Notes under the pieces: generated by a model
What the model saw: only the letters and a program-made list of their open reading frames with translations
Databases searched by the model: none
Told to the model about the DNA's origin: nothing
Translations under genes and position numbers: made by a program
In this document: in pieces, positions 25,905-34,143 of the stretch
Layout: each line of letters begins with the position of its first letter
Position numbering within the stretch: the stretch's first letter is position 1
Source: an uncultured bacterium
Lineage (GTDB): Bacteria; CSSED10-310; CALFER01
Reading direction: 5' to 3'
Length of the DNA: 64,000 nucleotides
Assembly (NCBI GenBank): GCA_937951895.1
Contig: CALFER010000038.1
Coordinates: 62,001 to 126,000, forward strand

Positions 25905-28358
25905 TCATCTCGGTCCGAAACCGAATGTCCAGGAACTGATTCCATCCGGGCCACCGAGCAATTCGGTCAGTGAGGCGTTCATCATACCACCCCAGAAGGT
26001 GATCCCGTCCAGAGACGCATTGCCGGTATCCGGCCAGTCGAACATGGGCAGAATCATGCAGTCGCTATGGCCATGGATCAGTGTGACCGGTTGCCAGTCC
26101 AGATCATGCGTCCATGTCGGATGAAACCAATATTCCGAGCCGATCTGGAGAATGACGAACAATGCGGCATCGACCGGAGTCGCGTGATCAGATCCCAGAG
26201 TGGCTTTCAGATAACAGGGATCACCCGGTGAGAATCGATGCGACGGCATCTCGAGGACAACACCGGTCACAGGTGCTGAAGGCGTCGGCAGAGTGGGAGG
26301 CGACAATTGCGTCGAGGCGTGGATGAAAGCGTCGATTCCGTATAAATCACCATCAACCACATGCAGCACATTCGATGAATCGATCACAGAATCGCTCCCG
26401 CTGGAGCAGTTTACTCGATCGACGATTCTTTCCGATGACCAGGTTCCGTTGTATTTGTAAAAGTGTTCAATTGAGCACTGATCGGTGGAAAACACTCTTT
26501 TATGAAACATAATATGCGGATTACCCTGAACATCGAAAACGAGATCCGGAAATTCGTAATAATCCCGGTTCGGAATCGCTTCGTATTCCCAGCCATAGGC
26601 AGTTCGTGTCATGAAATACAACGTGGGCCAGTAAATTTGCTGATAGACAATGCAAATCCTTCCCCCACGATCCAGTTCCATATCGAAGGCTTCCACCTCG
26701 GAACGATCCAGATCAACAACCCATCCGGATTCGCTCCGGTAGAGGCATCTGAGGCTGGCGTCTTCCATTCTATGACTCAACCATGGAACTCCCTGTGCAT
26801 CAATGAGCAGTTTTGTCGGGAGAGCATAGAATTCATATTCAGCGACCGGTTCGATCGTCCAGTTTTCACCTGTGTTATATGCATAATACGTCACATGTCG
26901 TGACTCCGGTGATCTCTGGTCGAAACTGATGCCGATCGTGCCGTCCGGACCAACCGCAATGTTGGTTTCCGTACAGGGACCACCGGACATGAGAGTCTCA
27001 AATTCCCACCGTCCCGCGACCATACGCCCAAACTGAAGCGCTTCCTCACCCGCAATCACCATCACCGGTTGATCACCGGCCGCGATAGCTATCGAAGACT
27101 CCATTCCTTTGTCAGCCACGATCGTTGAATTCCAATCGCCCGATAAATCTGTATCAAATGCAATATGGACAGGACAGGCAGAGTCACCCACAAGCGAGTG
27201 GCTGATATACAAATGATCGGATGAATCGACAGCAAGTGACGGCAGGTATCCATTGATCGCAGAACAGGCGATATATTCTCCGGTCCAGGAATCATCATTC
27301 TGTTCTAGATACCGCAAGTCAGGATAGTTCTGGTATGCCAGGCGGAGCATCCCGGTTCCTCCTGACAACCAAGCCCTGCAAGGTGAGTTAAAATCAGTAT
27401 CCAGATGCTCCTCGTTCCATATCGTTGCTTCGCGGTAGAAATGCGTTAATGCATAATCGGCGCCGAGAATGATCACATGTGCGTCTTCCCCGTCAATAAC
27501 CATCGACAGAACATCTCGTGAGCCGCTGTAAAAAGGTTCATGGTACCAGGTTCCGCCCTCCTGATACGACAAATACATCTGATCCGCCGTTTCCGTGAAA
27601 AGCGCGTAAGCCACATACGGATTATTCGCACTGTCCAATGCAATCGCCCATGAGCCAACAAGCGGGCTCTGACCCACAGATTCAGTATTTACAACCATCC
27701 CCTCTGTACTCACCGTTGCGTAATAAAGTGTCTCCCGCGGTATGTACTTTACGTAAACCATTCTGATTACATCATCGCTTCCCATGGCTGCTTCTGCTGA
27801 ATACGATTCGGAATCAATCAGTTGCGATGTCCAGATCGAATCCATCCAAATCCCGTGCCGGAGTGAATTAGCACGGCCTCCGAACACCACATGCATGCGA
27901 TCATTCGAATCGAACATACACGCGTAGATCCTGTTGATCCTGTCGACATCCGTTTCCACGATCTCGGAATGCCACACCGCACTCTCCCGTTTGAAGACGC
28001 GGATGCCCATCGAATCGAAGCATATGATATGCGGAGTGTCACTCGAGTCAAAAGAAAGATGGATGTCACAAGCCGAGTCGGGCAAATCCGATACGATTTC
28101 AGATTGCCATTCATCGCCAACCCGTGAAAAGTAACTCAGAAAATAGCCCAATGTCCCCTCACGGTCAGAGAGTGCGATTGCTGCATGGAGTTGATTCTGA
28201 TGATCGACCGCGAACATACTCACGATGTACGAGTCCATAGCATCGGGTTTCCACAGCGTTTCGATTGTCCAGTCATGTGCGAACAAGACAGACCCGATCG
28301 ACATCAGGATGAAGGACACCAACACAATGCGATATCTCGAGCCAGCAACATTCACCAT
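25905..28358 (-). CDS. large secreted beta-propeller-like protein with shared C-terminal domain
   Basis: 817 residues with an AAGGAGG site. The signal peptide ends near VLFAHDW. The body is repeats of about 50 residues with a DSxxxPHxxF-type strand and an aromatic strand ending WxxExI (for example LAVDSSDHLYISHS, GPDGTIGISFDQ, DVQGNPHIMFHK), as in multi-bladed propellers. I cannot name an enzyme family. The last 120 residues (GDPCYLKATL, EYWFHPTWT, PMFDWPD, GITFWGGMMN) form the shared C-terminal domain. Closest relative in the window is 38330-40873. Base composition is lower in GC than its neighbours. Confidence 0.85.
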   Translation of the reverse strand: MVNVAGSRYRIVLVSFILMSIGSVLFAHDWTIETLWKPDAMDSYIVSMFAVDHQNQLHAAIALSDREGTLGYFLSYFSRVGDEWQSEIVSDLPDSACDIHLSFDSSDTPHIICFDSMGIRVFKRESAVWHSEIVETDVDRINRIYACMFDSNDRMHVVFGGRANSLRHGIWMDSIWTSQLIDSESYSAEAAMGSDDVIRMVYVKYIPRETLYYATVSTEGMVVNTESVGQSPLVGSWAIALDSANNPYVAYALFTETADQMYLSYQEGGTWYHEPFYSGSRDVLSMVIDGEDAHVIILGADYALTHFYREATIWNEEHLDTDFNSPCRAWLSGGTGMLRLAYQNYPDLRYLEQNDDSWTGEYIACSAINGYLPSLAVDSSDHLYISHSLVGDSACPVHIAFDTDLSGDWNSTIVADKGMESSIAIAAGDQPVMVIAGEEALQFGRMVAGRWEFETLMSGGPCTETNIAVGPDGTIGISFDQRSPESRHVTYYAYNTGENWTIEPVAEYEFYALPTKLLIDAQGVPWLSHRMEDASLRCLYRSESGWVVDLDRSEVEAFDMELDRGGRICIVYQQIYWPTLYFMTRTAYGWEYEAIPNRDYYEFPDLVFDVQGNPHIMFHKRVFSTDQCSIEHFYKYNGTWSSERIVDRVNCSSGSDSVIDSSNVLHVVDGDLYGIDAFIHASTQLSPPTLPTPSAPVTGVVLEMPSHRFSPGDPCYLKATLGSDHATPVDAALFVILQIGSEYWFHPTWTHDLDWQPVTLIHGHSDCMILPMFDWPDTGNASLDGITFWGGMMNASLTELLGGPDGISSWTFGFGPR

Positions 28359-28391
28359 AACAACCTCCTTATACGAAGCATCACTGGTTTC

Positions 28392-28420
28392 AGCATAAGA
28401 ATATGAAGTTAATAATTCAA
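28392..28420 (-). promoter_or_regulatory. candidate promoter of the propeller-like gene
   Basis: Minus-strand TTGAAT (28415-28420), 17 bp spacer, TATGCT (28392-28397), in an AT-rich gap. Confidence 0.5.
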
Positions 28421-28445
28421 TGAGATAAGCTAAGGTGATTAAAGA

Positions 28446-28883
28446 TCAAACACTTGCGAGGCGTTCGAGATCGAATGCGGACACGGCACCGAGCAGACGA
28501 TTGATTTCCCTGCCATACTCAAACACCAGAACGGTCGGCAGGATCTCGATGCCGTAAAAACGATTCATCTCGGGGTTGTCGGAGATATCGATCGACACAA
28601 AGATCGTTTTGTCCTGGAATGCGCGTGCCGTGATGTCGAACAGCGGGATAAAATCCCGGGCGCCCGGAGCCCAGGGCGCCCAGAATACAGCGATCATTCT
28701 TTTTTTACATAATCCCAGAAACTTGGGAAATGTCGCATCACCCAGCGGGACGGAAGAGTCCTTCCGGATCGGAAACAGGCAGACCGGACAGTAGGCGTAA
28801 TCGGTTGCCTTGTCGATCAGTACCGGAGACACATGCGCACAGATCGGGCACTTGTGCATCCTTCCGGGTGATGGGACATTCAT
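28446..28883 (-). CDS. thioredoxin-fold protein lacking redox cysteines, with N-terminal zinc ribbon
   Basis: 145 residues. The N-terminus has CPIC and CPVC pairs about 17 residues apart, as in the zinc ribbon of thioredoxin 2 (TrxC). The thioredoxin fold follows: AVFWAPWAPGARDFIP aligns with the WCGPC active site, but both cysteines are replaced. The cis-Pro strand is kept (YGIEILPTVLVFEYG). It therefore cannot do thiol exchange and is more likely a binding or scaffold protein. Its start lies one base after the stop of the preceding membrane protein gene, making it the last gene of the DUF6754 operon. An alternative start is MHKCPIC, eight residues in. Confidence 0.82.
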   Translation of the reverse strand: MNVPSPGRMHKCPICAHVSPVLIDKATDYAYCPVCLFPIRKDSSVPLGDATFPKFLGLCKKRMIAVFWAPWAPGARDFIPLFDITARAFQDKTIFVSIDISDNPEMNRFYGIEILPTVLVFEYGREINRLLGAVSAFDLERLASV

Positions 28884-28884
28884 C

Positions 28885-29571
28885 TCAACTGACTACCCCG
28901 AGCCAATCCTTGAAGAGGAAGATGAAACGGCCGATGGCCAGCGAAATACGAGCCATGACGGTGAGTCCGAAGGAAGCCCCGAATCCGATCATGACCATCA
29001 GAATACCGAAGTTGCTGATTGGCCTCAGAACACCCTTCTGTTCGGTCGAGAAGAAGAAATAGATCAGCGTGGCGAGTGTCGAGAGCAGGATGACGATGGT
29101 CCAGAAACCGGGCCAGAACTCGGCGAGCTGTGCGCGTGTCACGATGGACGCTTCGAGCTGCCGCAGGATGCCGGCTTCAAAGGATGCCGGAATCGAGATA
29201 GCGGTATAGTACCCCATCGTCAATCCGATCGGGATCCGCACCATCCAGGAAATCTTCGGGATGAAGCGTGTGATGTACAGCGCACCGACCATCATCGGAA
29301 GAATGATGAAGAAGTTGGCATCGTTGAAGGGATTCAGCACCGCGGTGGAAAAACCGTCCTGTTTGACCATTTTTCCTGCATTCACCAGCGGATCGATCAT
29401 CATCGGAACAACGACGTTGAAGTAGGTCAGAGTGATCGAGTAGCCGTTCGCGACGCCGATGTAGAGATGCTCGGCGATTCGATAAAGTGGATTGTCACGC
29501 CATAGAAAGGAGAAGATGGCGATAGTCAGGATGGCGGCATTCCAAGTCCAGAATTCGGTTGCGATGTTCAT
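28885..29571 (-). CDS. polytopic membrane protein of the DUF6754 operon
   Basis: 228 residues with about seven hydrophobic segments spread over the whole length, and the segment RAQLAEFWPGFWTIVILLSTL before the last pair. The start is the ATG that overlaps the stop of the upstream gene by four bases. No transporter or enzyme motif is recognised. The short loops and lack of charged motifs fit a structural or channel subunit, but that is only inference. It is translationally coupled to the gene before and nearly so to the thioredoxin-like gene after. Confidence 0.8.
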   Translation of the reverse strand: MNIATEFWTWNAAILTIAIFSFLWRDNPLYRIAEHLYIGVANGYSITLTYFNVVVPMMIDPLVNAGKMVKQDGFSTAVLNPFNDANFFIILPMMVGALYITRFIPKISWMVRIPIGLTMGYYTAISIPASFEAGILRQLEASIVTRAQLAEFWPGFWTIVILLSTLATLIYFFFSTEQKGVLRPISNFGILMVMIGFGASFGLTVMARISLAIGRFIFLFKDWLGVVS

Positions 29572-30473
29572 ACTCCCCTCCGATTTTCGTGCCGGCGCTG
29601 CATGAAGTAGCAGACATTGCCCAGAATCACCATGAGGATGATGGCGATATGTGTGGTCGACTGAGCACTCATACCTTCGCATGCCATCCGGCGTTCCTGA
29701 TCCGAAAACTTCTCCTGAACAAGTTTTTCGTATTCCGCGGCGCCTTTCATGCCCTCGATCATGCCGGTGAGTTGTCCGGAGTCGAGATACGGGTAGAAGT
29801 CCGCGACAGACACGGCCGTGACACCCGCTGTGACTTTGATGCCGTAGCGAGCCTGCGCGTACGCCACATAGGTGATGGGCAGTGAGTTCGCCGCGATCGA
29901 TGCGATCATGTCCATATCGCGGTAACTCTTGATGTTCGTCATCATCGGCTGAAGATTCAGATCATTCCCGTAGAAATCTTTCGGAAATACATCGAAGATG
30001 TTTTCACCCAGACCCAGAATCGGAACGATGGGAGGGGGTTTCCATCCGAGGAACACATAGTCGCGACCGTAGATGATCCGTTCTTCATCGGTCGTAGCGC
30101 GATTGTTGAATTCGCTGACTACCTGGTTAAAGGCCTGTTCGGCCAATCCGAGCGAATTGGCGTAAAGGCACATCGCCAGCACCTTGATACGGCGGTGGAA
30201 ACTATGACGGAGCAGTGACACGAGCATGGGGTAGAGTTCGGGCTGATCCTGCGGGCTCAGATCCGCCGAGATCAGCATGGCGTTGTGTTCTTTGGGGAAT
30301 TTTTCAACTGCATCGAACAATGCCTGGGTGGTACGTTCGGAAACACGAATCGGGAGATCGAACGGGAAGATGATCGGGATGATCATGACCAGCGCGACGA
30401 TGACATAGATCACACGCCGGTCGACACCCATCATCTTCTGCCAGACAGTCTGAATTTCGACTCGGTTGCTCAT
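29568..30473 (-). CDS. membrane-anchored alpha/beta protein of the DUF6754 operon
   Basis: 301 residues. A transmembrane helix at about 22-38 (VIYVIVALVMIIPIIFP) and another near 272-288 flank a domain of about 230 residues, probably outside the cytoplasm or between two membranes. Within it, strands and helices alternate: AMLISADLSP, RRIKVLAMCLYANSLG, YVFLGWKPPPIVPILGLG. A stretch AGVTAVSVADFYPYLDSGQL near 220-239 looks like one in the DUF6754 proteins of the same operon (GAVQIAGTDDLGQLPFF). Family not recognised. Four-base overlaps on both sides show tight coupling. Confidence 0.8.
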   Translation of the reverse strand: MSNRVEIQTVWQKMMGVDRRVIYVIVALVMIIPIIFPFDLPIRVSERTTQALFDAVEKFPKEHNAMLISADLSPQDQPELYPMLVSLLRHSFHRRIKVLAMCLYANSLGLAEQAFNQVVSEFNNRATTDEERIIYGRDYVFLGWKPPPIVPILGLGENIFDVFPKDFYGNDLNLQPMMTNIKSYRDMDMIASIAANSLPITYVAYAQARYGIKVTAGVTAVSVADFYPYLDSGQLTGMIEGMKGAAEYEKLVQEKFSDQERRMACEGMSAQSTTHIAIILMVILGNVCYFMQRRHENRRGV

Positions 30474-31396
30474 TCGTCACCTCCCAGCCACGCGCGTTCT
30501 ATTCCGAAAATGATTTTGAAGGATGTCGCGACTGCTCCAAGACCGACGCCGATCATGATACCGCGCTTGGAAGCCATGTTGGGGACATCGAGAATCCACT
30601 GGCGGAGTTCATAGACACCGGGGATGTAGGCGGTTGCAAGCGGGATCTGGCCGAGCATGACGATGAACGCCGAAACCAGCAGAACACCGGCATGCAGGTT
30701 GCGCATACGGAATGCCCGGTAGGCCGCCGAACACATGTAGAAGGCGAGCATCGCAAACATCGTGGATCCGCAGGGGACCAGAATACCTTCAAAAAGCTGC
30801 TGAATATGGATCCTGAAATCTTTTTTAAATGGCACCGGCTTGCCGGTGACCGGGCTGATCATTTCGAACTGAATCCCGTTGCGGCGCGCATTTGATGCCC
30901 GCAGTTCGATCTCGTCACGCAACGATGATGCCGCATAGCGCGAAAGAGGGGCTTCGACGTTTGAAGGCAACGGCATCACCGCCCGGGCCGGGTCAACGAA
31001 TTTATCGGGTGAGGCTTTGAACTGGCCCATTTCCGCTTCGTTCTGGAACGCATATACCTGGCCATCGTGCGCAAGGAGGACCAAGCCACCGAAAATCGTC
31101 GGCAGGCTTTTTTCTCCGCGCACTCCGCCGAACAGACCGATGAAGGATGAAATGAAGAGCGAGACCAGTGTGACGTAACTGTATTGCCAGTACCGGGATT
31201 TGTTCCGGATCTTCACCATGTGGTGGAAGATGAGGCTTCCGAGACCCAGAATGATGGCGAAAGCGCCGACGATCAGGAGCAGTTTGTTCCGGAGCAGATT
31301 GTCGATTTCGTGGACGGATTCCTTGCCCACGAAGACCGATATGCCGCCCCAGATCGCGAAGATGAACAACAAATACAAGGGCAGATTTCGTTTCAT
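30470..31396 (-). CDS. polytopic membrane protein of the DUF6754 operon
   Basis: 308 residues. Three hydrophobic segments lie in the first 95 residues, then a soluble loop of about 120 residues (about 96-215, with AHDGQVYAFQNEAEMGQF and SPVTGKPVPFKKDF), then three more hydrophobic segments. No family is recognised. It starts eight bases after the stop of the DUF6754 paralogue and overlaps the next gene by four bases. Confidence 0.8.
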   Translation of the reverse strand: MKRNLPLYLLFIFAIWGGISVFVGKESVHEIDNLLRNKLLLIVGAFAIILGLGSLIFHHMVKIRNKSRYWQYSYVTLVSLFISSFIGLFGGVRGEKSLPTIFGGLVLLAHDGQVYAFQNEAEMGQFKASPDKFVDPARAVMPLPSNVEAPLSRYAASSLRDEIELRASNARRNGIQFEMISPVTGKPVPFKKDFRIHIQQLFEGILVPCGSTMFAMLAFYMCSAAYRAFRMRNLHAGVLLVSAFIVMLGQIPLATAYIPGVYELRQWILDVPNMASKRGIMIGVGLGAVATSFKIIFGIERAWLGGDE

Positions 31397-31404
31397 GACC
31401 TACC

Positions 31405-32685
31405 TCATTTCACCAGCAGATAGGGAGAGAGATCCCAATTGAATACGATGGCCAGTATCGAGAACACGACCATGCAGATCATAAAGATCAGCTTGCCGTA
31501 ATCCTGTGCTTTGAGTGTTCCGAGAAGGAGTGGTTCCCGCGAGAGATACGCGGAAGCCGCATAGAGTTCTTCGCCGATCAGTGTGTAATCGCACGATGTG
31601 ATGAAGAAGGGGAGCTGAGCCGGCGTATCCGTTCCCGCGATCTGAACCGCTCCGGTCGCCGCTCCGGTTTCAGACATAACCAGCGCTTCCGCCCAGAACA
31701 TGCCCATGAAGAAGATCGTGGCCGGTTTCTGCCGGACCATGATGCCATCGACGCCGGCGGCATAGGCAAACTGGTCCGGAACGAGGAAGAACACGGAGTT
31801 CGGATCGAACGCGTCCGGCCGTCCCTCGGATGCATAGGTCTCACGGACAATCTCCCGAGCAATGGTGTAAACAATCGGATCGCGGTTCGGGCAGATGATC
31901 TTGACATCGTAATGGACAGTTCTTCGGACAACTTCTCCCAGGATATTCAATGATGCCAGTGTGGCGACATCCTCGATGGATGACGTGCCGGGAATATAAA
32001 GAACCGGCTTTCCCATCTCCGTCGCACGCCCGATGGCGTCTTCCACCGCATTCAATCCGGAAATCCTCCGGACAAAAAGCTCCACGCCCCGTCGCGCCGC
32101 ATTGATGAACATGACCAGGATCAGCACGAACACCGCGATCGCCACCACGATCGGCATCTTCCCGGTCCGAAACCAGTGATCTCGAGCTTCGATCGGTCCG
32201 GCGATGTCCGACGTCATGGAAGCCTCACCGTAGAGTGCTTTGACCCGGAAATGGAACTGGGTGAAATTGGGAACTCCGGAGACCTGATAGGAGGTCAAAA
32301 CGGTGCGGGTAACCTGTTTCCAGAGACCATCCGGAGTTTGCATCTCGAGGATGTAGGCATCGGGTTTCGCTTGAGACACATCATGCGGCCAGCGGATCGA
32401 GATCGCATTACCCGTGTCGCTCGGGACATCCATCGCAACGACGACCGGGAGTGTCGCCCCCGGAGGCACTGTCGGAACCGGAGCAGGCTCGGCCGGAACG
32501 GCGTCATCGCCCGCGACTGGTTCAGTGATCGGTTCCGGCGCGGCATCTGTCTGAGATGTCTGTTGGTCCTGGCCGATCGCATGCGGTGCACAGGGCATGC
32601 AGACGGCTAGAAGACACACAATTCCCGACATGATCGCACGCCATACCCGACCGGTTGAACCGGTGCGTATGGTGTGTAGTGTCAT
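31405..32685 (-). CDS. FN3-DUF6754 membrane protein, second paralogue
   Basis: 426 residues from MTLHTI. A signal-like segment is followed by a Pro/Glu/Ala-rich linker and a fibronectin-III-like domain (about 75-165). A transmembrane helix (MPIVVAIAVFVLILVMFI) and RRGVELFVRRISGLNAVEDA lead into a conserved cytoplasmic alpha/beta domain: GKPVLYIPGTSSIEDVATL, PNRDPIVYTIAREIV, DQFAYAAGVDGIMVRQKPA, CDYTLIGEELYAASAYL. It ends with a transmembrane helix. I recognise this as the DUF6754 type, named from memory. It is a close paralogue of the next gene upstream (84 bp gap). No function is known to me. Confidence 0.86.
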   Translation of the reverse strand: MTLHTIRTGSTGRVWRAIMSGIVCLLAVCMPCAPHAIGQDQQTSQTDAAPEPITEPVAGDDAVPAEPAPVPTVPPGATLPVVVAMDVPSDTGNAISIRWPHDVSQAKPDAYILEMQTPDGLWKQVTRTVLTSYQVSGVPNFTQFHFRVKALYGEASMTSDIAGPIEARDHWFRTGKMPIVVAIAVFVLILVMFINAARRGVELFVRRISGLNAVEDAIGRATEMGKPVLYIPGTSSIEDVATLASLNILGEVVRRTVHYDVKIICPNRDPIVYTIAREIVRETYASEGRPDAFDPNSVFFLVPDQFAYAAGVDGIMVRQKPATIFFMGMFWAEALVMSETGAATGAVQIAGTDTPAQLPFFITSCDYTLIGEELYAASAYLSREPLLLGTLKAQDYGKLIFMICMVVFSILAIVFNWDLSPYLLVK

Positions 32686-32769
32686 GTGTGGTATGAACCT
32701 CCTCTTATTGTTTGAAACATGAATGAATTTCAGTTTCCGAATAGGTCTCAGCACGTGTCGAAGAGCCTT

Positions 32770-33957
32770 TCAGCGAACCTGGATCCAGGAAATGACATCG
32801 AGATGCGGGAAGATGAGTCCCAAAACGGTCAGGATCACCATGACGATGATGAAAACGAGTTTGCTGTAGTCCTGGGTTTTGAGCGTACCCAGGAGGATCG
32901 GTTCGTTTCCGAGATAGGCGGAAGCAGCATAGAGTTCTTCTCCGATCAGCGTGTAATCGCACGCGGTGATGAAGAAGGGCAACTGTCCGAGATCATCCGT
33001 GCCGGCGATCTGAACGGCTCCGGTCGATGCGCCGGTTTCGGCCATGATCAGTGATTCGGCGGCGAACCATCCCATGAAAAATATCGTCGCCGGTTCCTGT
33101 CTGACCATGATGCCATTGACGCCCGCCGCATACGCGAACTGCTCGGGGACCATAAAAAAGACCGAATCCGGATCGAAAGCATCCGGTCGGCCCTCGGAGT
33201 TGTATGTCTCCTTGACGATTTCCCGCGCGATCGCGAACACGATCGGATCGATATTCGGCACGATGATCTTGACATCGTAATGCACCGTCCGGCGCGCGAC
33301 CTCACCCAAAATATTCAGGGCTGCCAGCGTCGCGACATCCTCGATGTAACTCGTACCGGGCACATACAACACCGGCCGGCCCATCTCGGTCGCCCGCCCG
33401 ATCGCATCCTCGACGGCATTCAATCCGGTGATCCGCCGGACAAACAATTCGCGGCCAAGGCGTGCCGAGATAATGAAGAAGACGAGAAGTGCGATGAAAA
33501 TGGCGATGGCCAGCAGAACCGGTATCTTTCCCAGTTTCAGCCAGTGATCGCGCGCCATCGCACCGGTAACCTCATCGGAGCGGAACACTTTGTCACCATA
33601 GACGGCGGCAACCCGAAAAGACATCGGGGTAAAGTTCGGCAAATCCATCACATCGTAATCCAGAAGAACCGTTTCGGTCACTCGCTGCCAGATCCCGTCC
33701 GGCCCGGCCATTTCGACGATGTAATGGTCGGGAGTCGATCCCGCCGGTTCTTTCCAGGCCACATGAATGACACCACCATCATCATTGTCGACATCGGCGG
33801 CGACCACTTCCCGGGGAGATTCGAAGACACGGTCGTCAATCGAAACCGGAACCGGAACCGGGTCCGGGTCCACTAATGGGATCTCCTGACAGAATGCATT
33901 CAGGGATAGCGCCAGACTCAGGACGAAACACCCGATCAAACCGTTAGCCAGCTTCAT
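32770..33957 (-). CDS. FN3-DUF6754 membrane protein, first paralogue and first gene of the operon
   Basis: 395 residues from MKLANG, after a GGAGAG site. Signal peptide to about residue 24, short Pro/Val linker, FN3-like domain (about 45-140), transmembrane helix (PVLLAIAIFIALLVFFII), the conserved alpha/beta domain (GRPVLYVPGTSYIEDVATL, QFAYAAGVNGIMVRQEPA, CDYTLIGEELYAASAYLG) and a C-terminal transmembrane helix. Same architecture as the downstream paralogue; the intracellular domains are nearly identical while the external parts differ. Two paralogues in tandem suggest a hetero-oligomer with different external ligands. Confidence 0.87.
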   Translation of the reverse strand: MKLANGLIGCFVLSLALSLNAFCQEIPLVDPDPVPVPVSIDDRVFESPREVVAADVDNDDGGVIHVAWKEPAGSTPDHYIVEMAGPDGIWQRVTETVLLDYDVMDLPNFTPMSFRVAAVYGDKVFRSDEVTGAMARDHWLKLGKIPVLLAIAIFIALLVFFIISARLGRELFVRRITGLNAVEDAIGRATEMGRPVLYVPGTSYIEDVATLAALNILGEVARRTVHYDVKIIVPNIDPIVFAIAREIVKETYNSEGRPDAFDPDSVFFMVPEQFAYAAGVNGIMVRQEPATIFFMGWFAAESLIMAETGASTGAVQIAGTDDLGQLPFFITACDYTLIGEELYAASAYLGNEPILLGTLKTQDYSKLVFIIVMVILTVLGLIFPHLDVISWIQVR

Positions 33958-34027
33958 ATCGATTCTCTCTCCGATCGCCGGAAACCGAGCGTCCGAATGT
34001 TCTGCAGTCCACACCGAAAGCGTAGCG

Positions 34028-34056
34028 ATAATATCTGAATCCAATCCTGTTTTCAA
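34028..34056 (-). promoter_or_regulatory. promoter of the DUF6754 operon
   Basis: Minus-strand TTGAAA (34051-34056), 17 bp spacer, TATTAT (34028-34033). Transcription would begin about 64 bases before the first start codon and could cover all six genes. Confidence 0.7.
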
Positions 34057-34143
34057 GATTGAATCGACTGCTGTCCAGGCAGCTCTTCCCTCTCCCGGTC
34101 ATTATCGCTCTGCTGATGAGTTACGGAACTCAAACGGGTTTGT

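Noticed and set aside
28392..28445. Transcription read-through from the DUF6754 operon into the propeller gene as proof of one operon
   Set aside because: A separate promoter-like element lies in the 87 bp gap, so common transcription is not supported.
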